Notes under the pieces: generated by a model
The model's input: the letters and a program-made list of their open reading frames with translations, nothing else
What the model was told of the DNA's origin: nothing
The model's database searches: none
Position numbers and translations under genes: made by a program
Origin: Heliopora coerulea
Lineage: Eukaryota; Cnidaria; Anthozoa; Scleralcyonacea; Helioporidae
Length of the DNA: 64,000 nucleotides
Direction of reading: 5' to 3'
Assembly (NCBI GenBank): GCA_030142905.1
Contig: JASJOG010000212.1
Coordinates: forward strand, 434,001 to 498,000
Part shown: positions 48,101-60,100 of the stretch, piece after piece
Layout: every line of letters starts with the position of its first letter
Position numbering within the stretch: position 1 is the first letter of the stretch

Positions 48101-51100
48101 TACGGAAGTGAAGTCTTTCAAACTTTCTCATTGGCTGGTTTGAGAGAATGTATTAGGTATTTATTTCAATTTTTTTCTTTATATACTTAAGTTTTTTCAT
48201 ACTTTGTGGCTTAAATTGATGTAAGTCGCAGGAACTACCGGGTTGTGTTTTCTGTTTTACAATTTGTCTGAACCGCTTGTGTTTACTTTACGTATTGAAT
48301 GGCCATTTTTTTAGCTAAAATTGGACGCATTTCGCCCTTTGGCAATAAGGCAAAACGTTTCATTGGTCGAATAGATTTGCTGTTTTGCTTGTTTACATTA
48401 GGCTAATACACTTCTTCCTCACCAACATCTAGCCAAATGCTGATTCAAAATCCGTTACCCACTTCAGCTGTCGATAATGTCTTCCTTTGCCATTTTAGAA
48501 CTCACTTTTTTGACCGTTTAATAATAATTTTCTCAAAACACTTGGCGGTCATTGGTTGAGCAGTTTTTAAGTTACACAAAGTTGGCAAAGCCCTGTAAAG
48601 CCTCCACCGTCTCAATGTGGTTAAGCCTATTTCCTATACTCCTTATACCTAACACTGACTTTAACTTTAATTTTGATACTAAACAAACTGTTCATGTTGT
48701 ACCTGCATGTCCTCCATATGATTTCGACAACATTATGCATGATTCTGCGGTAATTTTCTTAAGTTTATAGCATTCATTATTTTCTCATCTCTAGTCTTTT
48801 TGTGGTATGATTTGGGAGCATCCCGTGATGCATATTTGGATGATTCTACTGAATCGAGACTAAACGTTTGGTGCAAAACGTGTATGGACAAAAACCAGCC
48901 GAAAGAGTGAAATAGATATGATGGGTTTTTGCTGAAACTTTCACTAGATGTAGTAAAGATCTTGTGATTTTTTTGAAGGTGTAAGAGATTTAAATAATTG
49001 ATTTGCCCCTCGTTCAAAACAAAGAAAATGAATAATTTCAAATCTCAAGGACGTCGTCGAAATTCTAAAACGCCGTTTTCATTCTGTACAGACGTCACAG
49101 ACAGCGTTTCCACGTTCTAAAGACGACGTCTCCTCCTACAACGTCAACATCTGTGAGTTAAGTCCAACGCTGACTCACTGATTAGACATACTATTACCTC
49201 TTCTGGGATTTTTAAGTTATTCATTATCTTTGCTTGCATAAAAAATTATATTCAAAGAATACATTGCCCAAATATCAAAACCAACTGTTCGTTTCCTTGA
49301 CAAGGTCGATCTGGTAGTTCCACGATCTCCTCTAATAATAAAGAAATAATAAAGGAATAATCAATTAACAAAACGTGATAATCTAGCTAGCATGTAGAGG
49401 TAATACATATCTTGAGTTATCAACTTGAGACCAAATGTTAATGAAGATGCTTTTTCATTTTCTGCAATAGCCGTTAAACGAATACTATCTCCTGGTGGAT
49501 CGTGTTGCGCAGGCAACACCTGATATTGTGGAGAAGATACGCAATCTCACCTCTGGCGATGGAGGATTGAGGTCTGCAAAAGACATGAGTGGACATGCGC
49601 CGAGTGAACTGCTTCAAAAAGCTGAAAATAAGAAGGACGCACTTTTGAGGTGAGTCTTTTGCCATAGCCGTTGGTTGGGAGGGGAAGGAAAATTTGTCAT
49701 TTTAAATGGGTGTTCCCCGAACTTGCACCTAAACCTATACAACCATGCAGGTAATTCGATGCTATCTTCAGCTTCCTTCTCATACTTGATACTCTCACGA
49801 AAGAAAAGCTTATCGATAATAATCTACTTTTTAAGGCATCCAGACCTTCTGTGAAATAGCTGTTTTCTTGCGATTGATCGCTATTTTGGCAATAGGGAAA
49901 ACAGAAGGCTCATTGTTCTGCATTGAGTAGTAAGCATGTTTATTGGTTTGATCGTTACAAATGTTAGCATTTTGAACTTAGCAAATTACTTCCATGTTCT
50001 TCGAGGGGATTTCCTCGAAACTTTCTGACAATGGGCGTGACACTCTAACCAATAAGCTACAATGGTGGTTGAACAGAAGGGGGGATCTCAATGTGCCCCG
50101 GTTCAATTAGTGCACTGATGTTCACGTAGGTGGCGGCTTTAATACGCTGGTAACACTGAGAGTGACACTTAAGTCAAATATGTATTACAAGTTCGTTTCC
50201 ATTGTTTGACTTGATTGCTAAGAATATATTTACTACAGAGGTTCAGTGTGACCCACCTTAACACAGGCTTTAAAAAAAAGAGGAAGCCATTTTAAAAAAT
50301 TGAAAATTCCAAAGCATAACTAAGTTGTTTTTTCCCCTTGTATTCAGGCAATATGCGCTCACGAAAACCCTTGAAGAAGGTCAAAGACTTCGTTCGTATT
50401 TCAAAAATCCATCCTTGGACAAAGATTTCCATGCTTTATCAAAAACACCTCTTCTTGAGTTAGACAAAGTTAAATTCCAAGAATTCTACCGCAAGGCGTT
50501 AAGTATCAGAAAGAGAGTTGAGAAGTGTTGGCAAGATGTAGTGAAGCGTTTGCAGTTATGGTCAAGGGAACAGAGCTTGCATGAACATTTATCTGAGGTA
50601 TGGTTTGGTGTCAATACTTTTTTTTATAAGACATAAAGATAAAGGTAGTTGATGGTATAAAAAGGTATTCGAACGTAAAGCACTGTTCACACGAATGAAG
50701 CAAGCGCCAGTACATGGTTGAAAGCAAAAGATAAGACAAAGCAGTTATACATGAGTGACACCACAAACATAACCGTACAAAATACACGGGCATTTTGCTT
50801 TCCATTATTCCATCACTCAGGTGAATGAGGGTTAAAATTTGAGACTTCAGTGGGGCATAAAGAGTGAATTTACGCGGGAAGTAAAAACTGGGAAGTAAAC
50901 GAGTCAGAAACATATGTCGTATATGGCGTCAGGAAGGAAGAGTTTCTCTCTTCAAGAATATTACAACACGTACCAAGTATTTGGCGCTTCTTGTACATGG
51001 ACAACGCCTTTGACTATTCCCATCATTTATGTGGGAAGAAGTGTGCGAAGAACAGATATTATTGTGAAGTGATGCGGATGACAGCGCTTCCTTCGAATCA

Positions 51101-54100
51101 ATATCAAATAACACTACTATTCACTACGCTTGACCATGTGTATTTTCTGTATTAAAAGTTTATAACAATGTGTTAGTGGGTGTCAAAACACAATCATTTT
51201 CACTTGAATTAGACATTTCAGTTGTGCTCTTTTATTCTGGCACTAATGTCACTTTACCGTATAAGGATTAGGACATGCGATCAGGAAGAAAACCGTTGTA
51301 TTGGAAATTGTTTAACTGGCATGAGCACAAATTTCACCGTGGGAACATTTTTCTTCTGTCTTTTCTTCCGGTGTTGCTGCGTATCAATTTAGCTTAATCC
51401 AAAAGTGTCGTTTCGCATGTGAGTGGGCTGGTAATCCCTTTCCAAGTTCTTTTTAGTGCCATTTTTTGTTATGTAAACTTTTTAGTGTATTTACCAGTGG
51501 TATTTAAATTCCATACTCGAGTTGCGTAACAAGTGAGAAAGTAATTAAAATAATACTGTGGAGTTAAAAGATAGAGACGTGGAAATACAGAGCTCTCGTA
51601 TTTTGGACTTGGTTGTTAAACGTCTGATCTTGGAATTTTCATCCATAGGATGAACGTTATCCATTGCATAAATTTGTTATCCGGTTGATAACTAGCTGAG
51701 TAGAGGTACTTGTAGTGGCTAGTGCTATCCCAAGTCTTAAGAATAGACAGCTGAATTTGTAAGCTGAAAATATACCAACCGTTAAATGGGAAGTTATTCC
51801 CCTCAGTGGTAGTTTAGTAAGAAGAAAACAGTATAAATCAATCGTTAATCGGACACAAAACCGTCCTGATTTACCTAAACACTTCCGTGAATTTGTTCGC
51901 GTAAACAATTTGTATGTGCAAAATATCCTGTGCTGTGTAGGTATGGATACTTAGATACGTACGTCGATTAAATAATGCACAATATTCGCAGTCTACTGAT
52001 ATGGGATTTATTAAAGCTTTCCTCGTAAATCCTGCGCATTTCGGCAGCTGTTCTGGTGTATATATGACATAATCTTTGAAAAAGAAATTATCCTGACTTT
52101 AAACAGTAAGCCCCTGATGTGAACTGGCATTTTAAACAACTGAAATAAGAAAAATCAAAGATCAATTACTTACAACATGTCATTCTATCTTAACTTATAG
52201 TTAATCGACAAAATTCTTGTACTTTGTTATGTAAATAATACTAATAAATAGGTTGTTTTGTTTCAGTGTAGTACGTGGATTGTGAATTACGGACTGCCGT
52301 ATTTGAAGAGAGTACCCGCACAAACCACGACATTGAATGAAGCCGTAAAACAAATGACAAAGTTTGAAAACGAATTTTATAAACAGGCCAAGGTGTGTTT
52401 CCTGATAACTATAGAATTAGTGATGATGATAATGAGAACCAGTGGATATTGAGTATTCATGGATACGTACGAAGAGTTTAAAGGTAGTACGCTGCCGAAA
52501 AAACTGAAGACTACCTTTGGTAGAGAGTTATAATAATGGTGATGGTGACGGTGACGGTATTGATAGTGATAACGATAATAATAATGATGATAATGATGAT
52601 AATGATAATAATGATGATAACGATAATGATAACGATGGTGGTGGTAATTATGATGGTGATCACGGTGATGATGATGGTAATTATGATGGTGATCACGGTG
52701 ATGATGATGGTAATTGTGATGGTGATGATGACAATGGTAATGTTTATTTTTTTGGCTGTCTCAGACCATGAACTCACTTTATTTGATAATTTGGTTGAAT
52801 TCTGAAATTTTGTCCAATAGATTTACCTTAGTCGTCAAATGTTGAAATTAACTGTTTGTTGTTGTTTTTTTTGTTTTTTGGGTTTTTTTATTGTTTTTTG
52901 TTTTTTTAATTGTTTTTTGTTTTTTTTTCAGGATGTCTTGAAGAAAGCTTGGATAACGGTGAAAGAAGTTCACAACTGTCAACGAACTTTTGAGTCCAGT
53001 AGTTCTTGTCTCCAACCACTCGCAGATAATTTGAATTCTTTGAGAGATAGCTTAAAAAAGAAGTTGGAAGAACGAAGGGATCAGTATAAAAAACAAACTG
53101 CTTTTATGGAGGTGCTTAGAAAGGTAAATTTACATGCTAGTCATGTATACGTTAGAAAGACTTGCCGTCTGATTGAATGTTCATATTATTTCAGATGAGA
53201 TAAAACATGGATAAAAAATAGAGATATCCCGTTGGCGAGTTTGTGGTTACCGCAGCTATATCCTTGCCGGCTTGGACTTCTCATACTACCAAAATATTTG
53301 GAAGTAGTGAGATGGATAAGTTTCAGAGAGTGGCTGCTGAACTTACGCTGCAGTAACTGACATTCTCTTGGATAGGACACTTGAGAGGTTAATTCCCTCG
53401 ATCTCTGTATATATTTTGGCTGAGTCTTTCGATGCAGCAGTAACACTCAAACGTTCGCTCTGATTTGACTACTTTCGAAAGTTGGTTACATTATCCGGTG
53501 ATGTTTCAGCGGCCTTCTCACAATGCAAAACATTTTAACCATTAAACTTTCATCTGAGGAGGAATTATCACTAAAACAAAACATTTGTAATGTGACCTGT
53601 ATTGGATTTTTCCTTCTCTCTTTATCATTATCTCCCTGTTTTAACTGCTGACGTCTTTTTAGGCTCAAACATGGTACGAGAAAGCGGCAGAGTTTTGGCC
53701 ATCAAGACTTGGCCCTTGTTCCCATCGGGCAAATATGTACCTGTCGCCGTCCAACTTGGCTGATGTTAGCCAATCGGAGTATGACTTGGAACTTTTCTTG
53801 GAACGATACCCTCCACTGACCACCAAAGAACTGCAAACTTTAATGGAAGATGTCGACAATATTGCTGATATGGAACTGCGTAACCGGGCCAGACTTCTAG
53901 GAAACCGCTGTCAAGAGATGGAGAAAATCATGAGAGCTCGCGAAACGCACCTTATAGACACCGAGAATGAAGAGTGGATTACTGGAGTGAATATGAGGTA
54001 TGAATGAGTAAGGAACGAGAGATGTCGTTTAGGTTGAGAAGGTTAATAAGTGTTGTCGTTAACATCCGACTGATCCCCGGTTTTTGAACAAATCGGGATG

Positions 54101-57100
54101 GGATAAATATTTTTGGGGCTGCTTACCCAACTTGCCCTGCATCTGTGAAAAAGCACATGACATCATTCCAGAGCTAGTTTAGATAGTTTTAGAGCTGTAG
54201 CATATTAACGGTATGATGTTTTTCAATACTTTTTGTTGGAGGGGAGGAGGAAATAATGATTTGTGTTCAAATGTTCAATTGCTTGTACACTGGTACGGTC
54301 AAGATATTTAATATGATGTTCTTGTTATACTTAATGTCGCGTTTAATCCTTTACTACTTGTGACCCGTACTAGTGATCGCTATTGATATGCTTTACAGTC
54401 GCGAATGTATCGACACAGGACGGCTGACTGACAGTAGTGAGTTATATGGAAGTCATGAACCGTTATACCAGCGACAAGTGTCAGGCGTCGGTAAACACAG
54501 CTTATTAAGTTCAAGCAACCCCCGATCAAACTTCAGTTCAACTAGATTTCCTAGTCATCCTACGCATCCCAGTAAGAGAACAAGTCAACGACGGAATCCT
54601 GAAGGAAACCGTGTAGATTCTACCACCTTTTTAAATACCAAGACGTCTTTCTTAACTTCCGAAATGACCACTTCATTTTCTCGATGCACCAAGCCGGGTC
54701 TGGCTGCTAATAGTTCAAACCAAGCCAAATACGTGAGGGCATCGGAGTCTCGTTTGTTGAACTTACAGAGGAGACTGAGAAACCAAGAGTTGTTGTATGA
54801 ACAGTTGGTGATTGAAGAAGAACTACGAGAAATTGACGAAGCTAGAGATGAAACACCAAGCGAAAGTTTTGCTGTACAAAGAAGTGAGTTGAATGATAGT
54901 TTCAATGGCAGAATCAACCGTGAAGGACAGAATGATCTTACAAAGTCTCGTGATTGTGGTTGGTCAAATCTGGCGATACACCCTAATGGAGATATTGCAG
55001 ATGGTAAGGTCAAACCCACTTTCACACTCGATCCTTTTGATGAAAGTGGAAAACAAATTGTTGGGTCAGCCTCAGTCTCTTGTTGCCATGGTCGTCAGAA
55101 AGAGATTGCAGAACCTACGTCACTGCCTGGTCGCCAGTTAGTGCACGAAACTATCGACATTGGTCAGCAACAGTCTGTCAGCGATAACAAGTCGTCATTC
55201 AACTCTAAATTGCTTGATGAGATACAAGAGAAATTGAGAATAGCAAGAGAATCTGAAAAGCACTGGACCCAAGTTAAAAACGAACAACGTGTACGTCTGG
55301 GGCATGTGATTTGTGACGTCAGTTTAAGAAAGGAAGTTGAGGAGGTTTATTTCAATGCCCAACTAAAATTGTGTCAGGTGAGACGGGATATTGCCAAGTT
55401 AAACAAATCTCGATCCAGTCTCCTTGGACTGCCTGTGAATGACAGCAACATTGTTCGTATGGAGACGATAACCGCTGGTCATAACTCTAACCTTCCAGGA
55501 CGTTTTGGAGCATTTTGCCCTTACGTCAAAGGTGACGTCAGTGCAAGGAGTGATGGGAATATGGTTGATTCATGTTCATTAGGTTACAGTGAATCAGAAA
55601 AAGAATCGGAACAATATTACCGAATGGTTGAAGAGAAAGATTCGAAAAACATCTCTGACATTTCTGGTCATGTGGACGGCTTTCAACTACCCATTGCATG
55701 TGGTGGACACGGTAAACTGCCGCTGCAAAGTTCGTCTTCGGCACCGTTAGCGCAGACACCTCAGAGCACAAGGGTTGGTCTTGAAAGTGAAGATGAAACA
55801 GCAGAGGACAGCGAGGAATTTGAGGATGAAGAAGAGGAAGAATTAATGATTTTAAAAAGTGACTCATCAAGTGGTCGTCATTCCCAGGAGGAGTTGAGGG
55901 ACAGTTTAAGAGAACAGCAGGAGAAACTGGAAGAAATGTTTCGACAACAGAAAGAACGTTTTAGGAAGGAACAGCAGGAGTTGAAACAAGAAGAAGCAAG
56001 GATAAAGGAGTGGGAGATGAAAAAGCAATTCGAAAAACTGGGACAGGAAGTAGAAGAAAGGGAAACGACTTATTCTCCGAAGTACTTGGGCTTGGAAGAG
56101 GAGAAGCTGAAACAGGTGGAAAATAGGAAAGCAAAGGAACAGCAAAAACATCAGGAACACGAGGAACAACGAGAAGTACTGCGAGAATATCAAGCTCAGA
56201 ACCAGAGACGACAGGTGGAAGAGTATCCATTACAGGCAAAACAACTTGCAGGGAAAGAAAAAGAAACGGCGAAGAGTCCTAAAGATCACGTCTTGGTGGA
56301 GGTTAATGAACAGCCTTCTGAGGTTTGGAATGATAAACAGACTTCACCTTTGTTAAGAATTAATCAAAGTATCGATCATTTCACCTTTAATTCTACAAAC
56401 TGTCCAGAGAACAACGGTTATTCTTCAAGGAGTTTTACGAGAAATGGAGCAAGCGAACTAAATTTCAGAAAGAATTCAGGAGATGGAATTGGTGAGAAAG
56501 TTCACGGAGAAAACTTCTATAGCAAGAACGCTGTCACACCTAACCTTGGGAGTGTGGATACGCAGATTGTGGACCCTACATTCACTGTGAGAGGTGATGT
56601 CAATGTGGAATTAGGACAAGGCCTTGACGTTAGAAATTCTACGTCAGGAAATGACGTCAACGAACTGGGCCAGATTTTTGTTAATAAATGTGACACAGAC
56701 GACGAGACAATGGAAGAGATTGAGACCGAGTTGATTGGAATATTAAGAGAAGAAAGATCAACAGATAAAGAGGAATTAACGGAGGAAGGAACAGAGGTTA
56801 AAGCAGAAATGAAAGAACAGAAGCAAATGGAGATGAAGCTTAAACTGCCCAAAATCGGGAAGAATCCAAATTTTGGCGACGTTTTGGCGCTTAAAGTTAT
56901 AGAAGAAAATAGTGATGTTGAGCTGATGAACCAAGTGATAGATGATTTAATGATCATTGACCAAGATACTGTCAGTCAAAAGGGTGACATGAGCGTTAAT
57001 GTGAATAATTTTACAGTCAAAACATTTGAACCTGACCCTCTGGATTTTTCTGCAAGGGAAAATATGGACATAAACTTAGAAGTTGGTGAAGACAGCAGAC

Positions 57101-60100
57101 AGTTACCAGGAATTCGTGGAAACGACCAACAGACTAAAAGCAAAGGAATTGTTGAGGAAGATGAGGTAGATATAAGGACATCTGCTACAGAAGAGAGTAC
57201 GAAGGGAAAACACTTAAAAAGAGGGTCACATTATGTTGGGTCTAGTGACGAGCTGATTGAAAAGATTGGTCATAATAACCAGAAAGTTCACATGACCGTA
57301 AATGAAGATAATGGGAACTGTGTAAACGATGTATCAGATGTCCGAGCCGAATTTGGTCGCAGGGAACATAGCAAGGTAAATGAGATCATTGAGGAAACCG
57401 AAGGAAATTACAGGAGTAATTTCTATAGTTTATTTAATACAGAAACTGGAGGTAAAGAGGACAATACTTCACCAGTTTCTGGGACTACTGGGGATCATAG
57501 AAGACTACGTGAGGAGGAGGAGGAGGAGGAGGAGGAGGAGGGCCTAAGTATTGATGTGGGACTTAACATTGACCTGGCGGGCGATGTTAAGACTTCTAGA
57601 GATGATGACTTATCACTAATGAACTTACTTCGTGGCAGAGAACTACCAACAGTGAGCGAGGTTTCAAGAGGATATTTTCAGGAGGTTGAGGAGGTTGCTG
57701 AGCGACCTGAAGAAGACCAGGACACAGATGGAAAGTTGGTATTCAGTAGATCGCTCGGTGGAGTGCTTGACGGACCAGTGAGGGACATGCAGGGTAGTGG
57801 GAGGATACTAAGAGATAATGGAAATCGTGGGAACAATATTTCAGATATCAGGGGTGAATATGGTGTAAAGAGTTTCACAGTGTTAAAAGAAATCTCTGAG
57901 GATACAAAATGTCTTCAGGGGACATTTGAGGATGATGAAAGTATCAGTAACAGTTCATTAAACTTAGACAAAACGAATAATCTAAAAGATGCTATAGTAA
58001 ATGCTGGGATTGTTGAAGAAAACGGGTTAGTGCATTCAATATCTGGGGATTACAAGGATGAAGAACATGAAGAACATTCCGGCAGTTGCTCAGACACTGG
58101 TGACGAGAGTGAAGACGATTTTAGGACAGTGCTGGAAGACATCGAGGAAGAAGGTAGTGAATATGAGGAGGCTGTAGATGAGAGAGGTACACATATTGAA
58201 GAAAATGTTGATGGATACAACGTGAAGGATGACGCTATTACCTTGGACTCCAGCACATCTGCACTTCCTCCAGTGCGCTTTACTGATGATGAGAAAATTG
58301 GTGAGCACCAAGTTACGGTAAGTTTGAGAACTGAGCTTCGTAGCCCCGTCTCTTTAGCTTATAGAATTCTGCACACACGCTTCATCTTGTCTGATTGATT
58401 AAGTTATGACCTTAATTCTGTTGGAAAGAGACGTTTTCTCTTGTACTTTAAAGGAATGTCTACTTTTTGGTTTATTCCCAGAATACTTCTTTTTCATCCT
58501 CCATTATTATTGACCCTGGATCAGCTTACTGTAAAGCTGGATTCTCTGTTGACAATAAACCAAGAGTCGTTCTACCTTCTGTTGTTGGTAAACCGCGACC
58601 TCAAGTGAGTTATTTAGATTTTCCTGCAAGTGTTCTTATTGTTTATGAAAATGGTGATGTCAGTGTTTGTTTGCGGTGAGGTTTTTATACATCTCTCTCT
58701 ATTTCTAGGAAGTTACTACTGGCCGCTACAAAGACCATTACGTTGGCTACGAAGCTGGTAGGTTGCGCCGAGTGTTGACATTGCATCATCCTGTGGAGCG
58801 AGGGACGGTGTCAGACTGGGACCTTATGGAAAAGGTGGGGATATAATGGACTTTCTCACGAACTCATCAATAATTTATTGGTTAAAAAGAACGTAGATAA
58901 GTAACGGTGCATAGGTTTGAATATGCGATCTTGGTTAACGTAAGATTTCGGCAACTTTCATCCAGATTTTTTAAAAAATATAGGCATGTTTGAGAAGTAG
59001 GACACAATATACTAAAGAATCTTTCATTCTCTATCCATGCTCCTCAAAGTTGGTGAACGAAAACTTGGCTATATCTGACTTTTCAACAGACATCTTCGTT
59101 ATTTGATTATTGGATGAAACAATCGCCCTGATGATTGATCTATTACATAAATAGCAACGGTAAAATTCTTGTTTTGAGTGGCTTTAAATCTTTCCCTGTG
59201 GCAGCTCTCCCTTCGATGAGTAAAATCGTTTAGCAAAATGACAGAAGTCTTATCTCGCTGGGAAAGAGTTAAAACGTTATGCTAGATTTACGAACATATT
59301 GGGAGAAGGTTAGAATTTGATACACTTCGCCTCTCAAGACATTGGTGAATCGATAAAATAAAGAACAGAGAAGAGATAAACTGGATACATACGGGTGCTT
59401 AACTTAATAGGGTATTAACTTCCTTATCTTGTCTTTTATTTGATAATCCAGTTCTTGTATGCATAGTTACTCTACCATATTTGTAGCCTTCTGGTCGATG
59501 ATCGACGCTGTGTGTTAGCAATTCGTCTTCATTTCTTGCTTAAGAAGTTTTTCTGTTCATTTTAAAGTGCTTTTTTTTCTTGTTACAGATGTTGGAGTAC
59601 GTGTACGACGAGTTACGTTGTGATTCAGATCAGTATCCAGTGTTATTAAGTGAGCCACCTCTCAACCCGAAGGTCAACCGTGAACGAATGATTCAAATGA
59701 TGTTCGAGACTTTTCATGTACCAGCAGCTTATATCTGTGTGCAAGCCGTGCTCGCGTTATTTGCAACTGGAAAAACTACTGGTACGTTCACCCTGTTTTC
59801 TTCATTTGGTTTTGTGTACGTATTACTTAGTTTCTTTATCCTGTTTGTTCTCCCTTTCCTTATCTTCCCTTTCAATACCGTTACTCCCGGCCTTCGCCGC
59901 CTCTTCCCTTGCTGACTCCTTCTTTTCCTTCCTTCCTTCCTTCCTTCCTTCCTTCCTTCCTTCCTTCCTTCCTTCCTTCCTTCTTTCCTTCCTTCCTTCC
60001 TTCCCTTTTGTCTTTCTTTCTTCCCTTCCTTCCTGTTACTTCCGTCATTCTTCCTCCCTCACTTTCATCCTTATTTTATTTTACCTTTACTTCAGGTCTT

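Noticed and set aside
54371..54380. Alternative acceptor tactag/tgatcg before the giant exon
   Set aside because: With the phase-2 donor at 53997 it reads into a stop after four codons; the acceptor ending at 54398 keeps the frame open.
54585..58311. Minus-strand open frames opposite the giant exon
   Set aside because: Ser/Phe/Leu-rich shadows of Glu/Lys-rich coding sequence on the plus strand.
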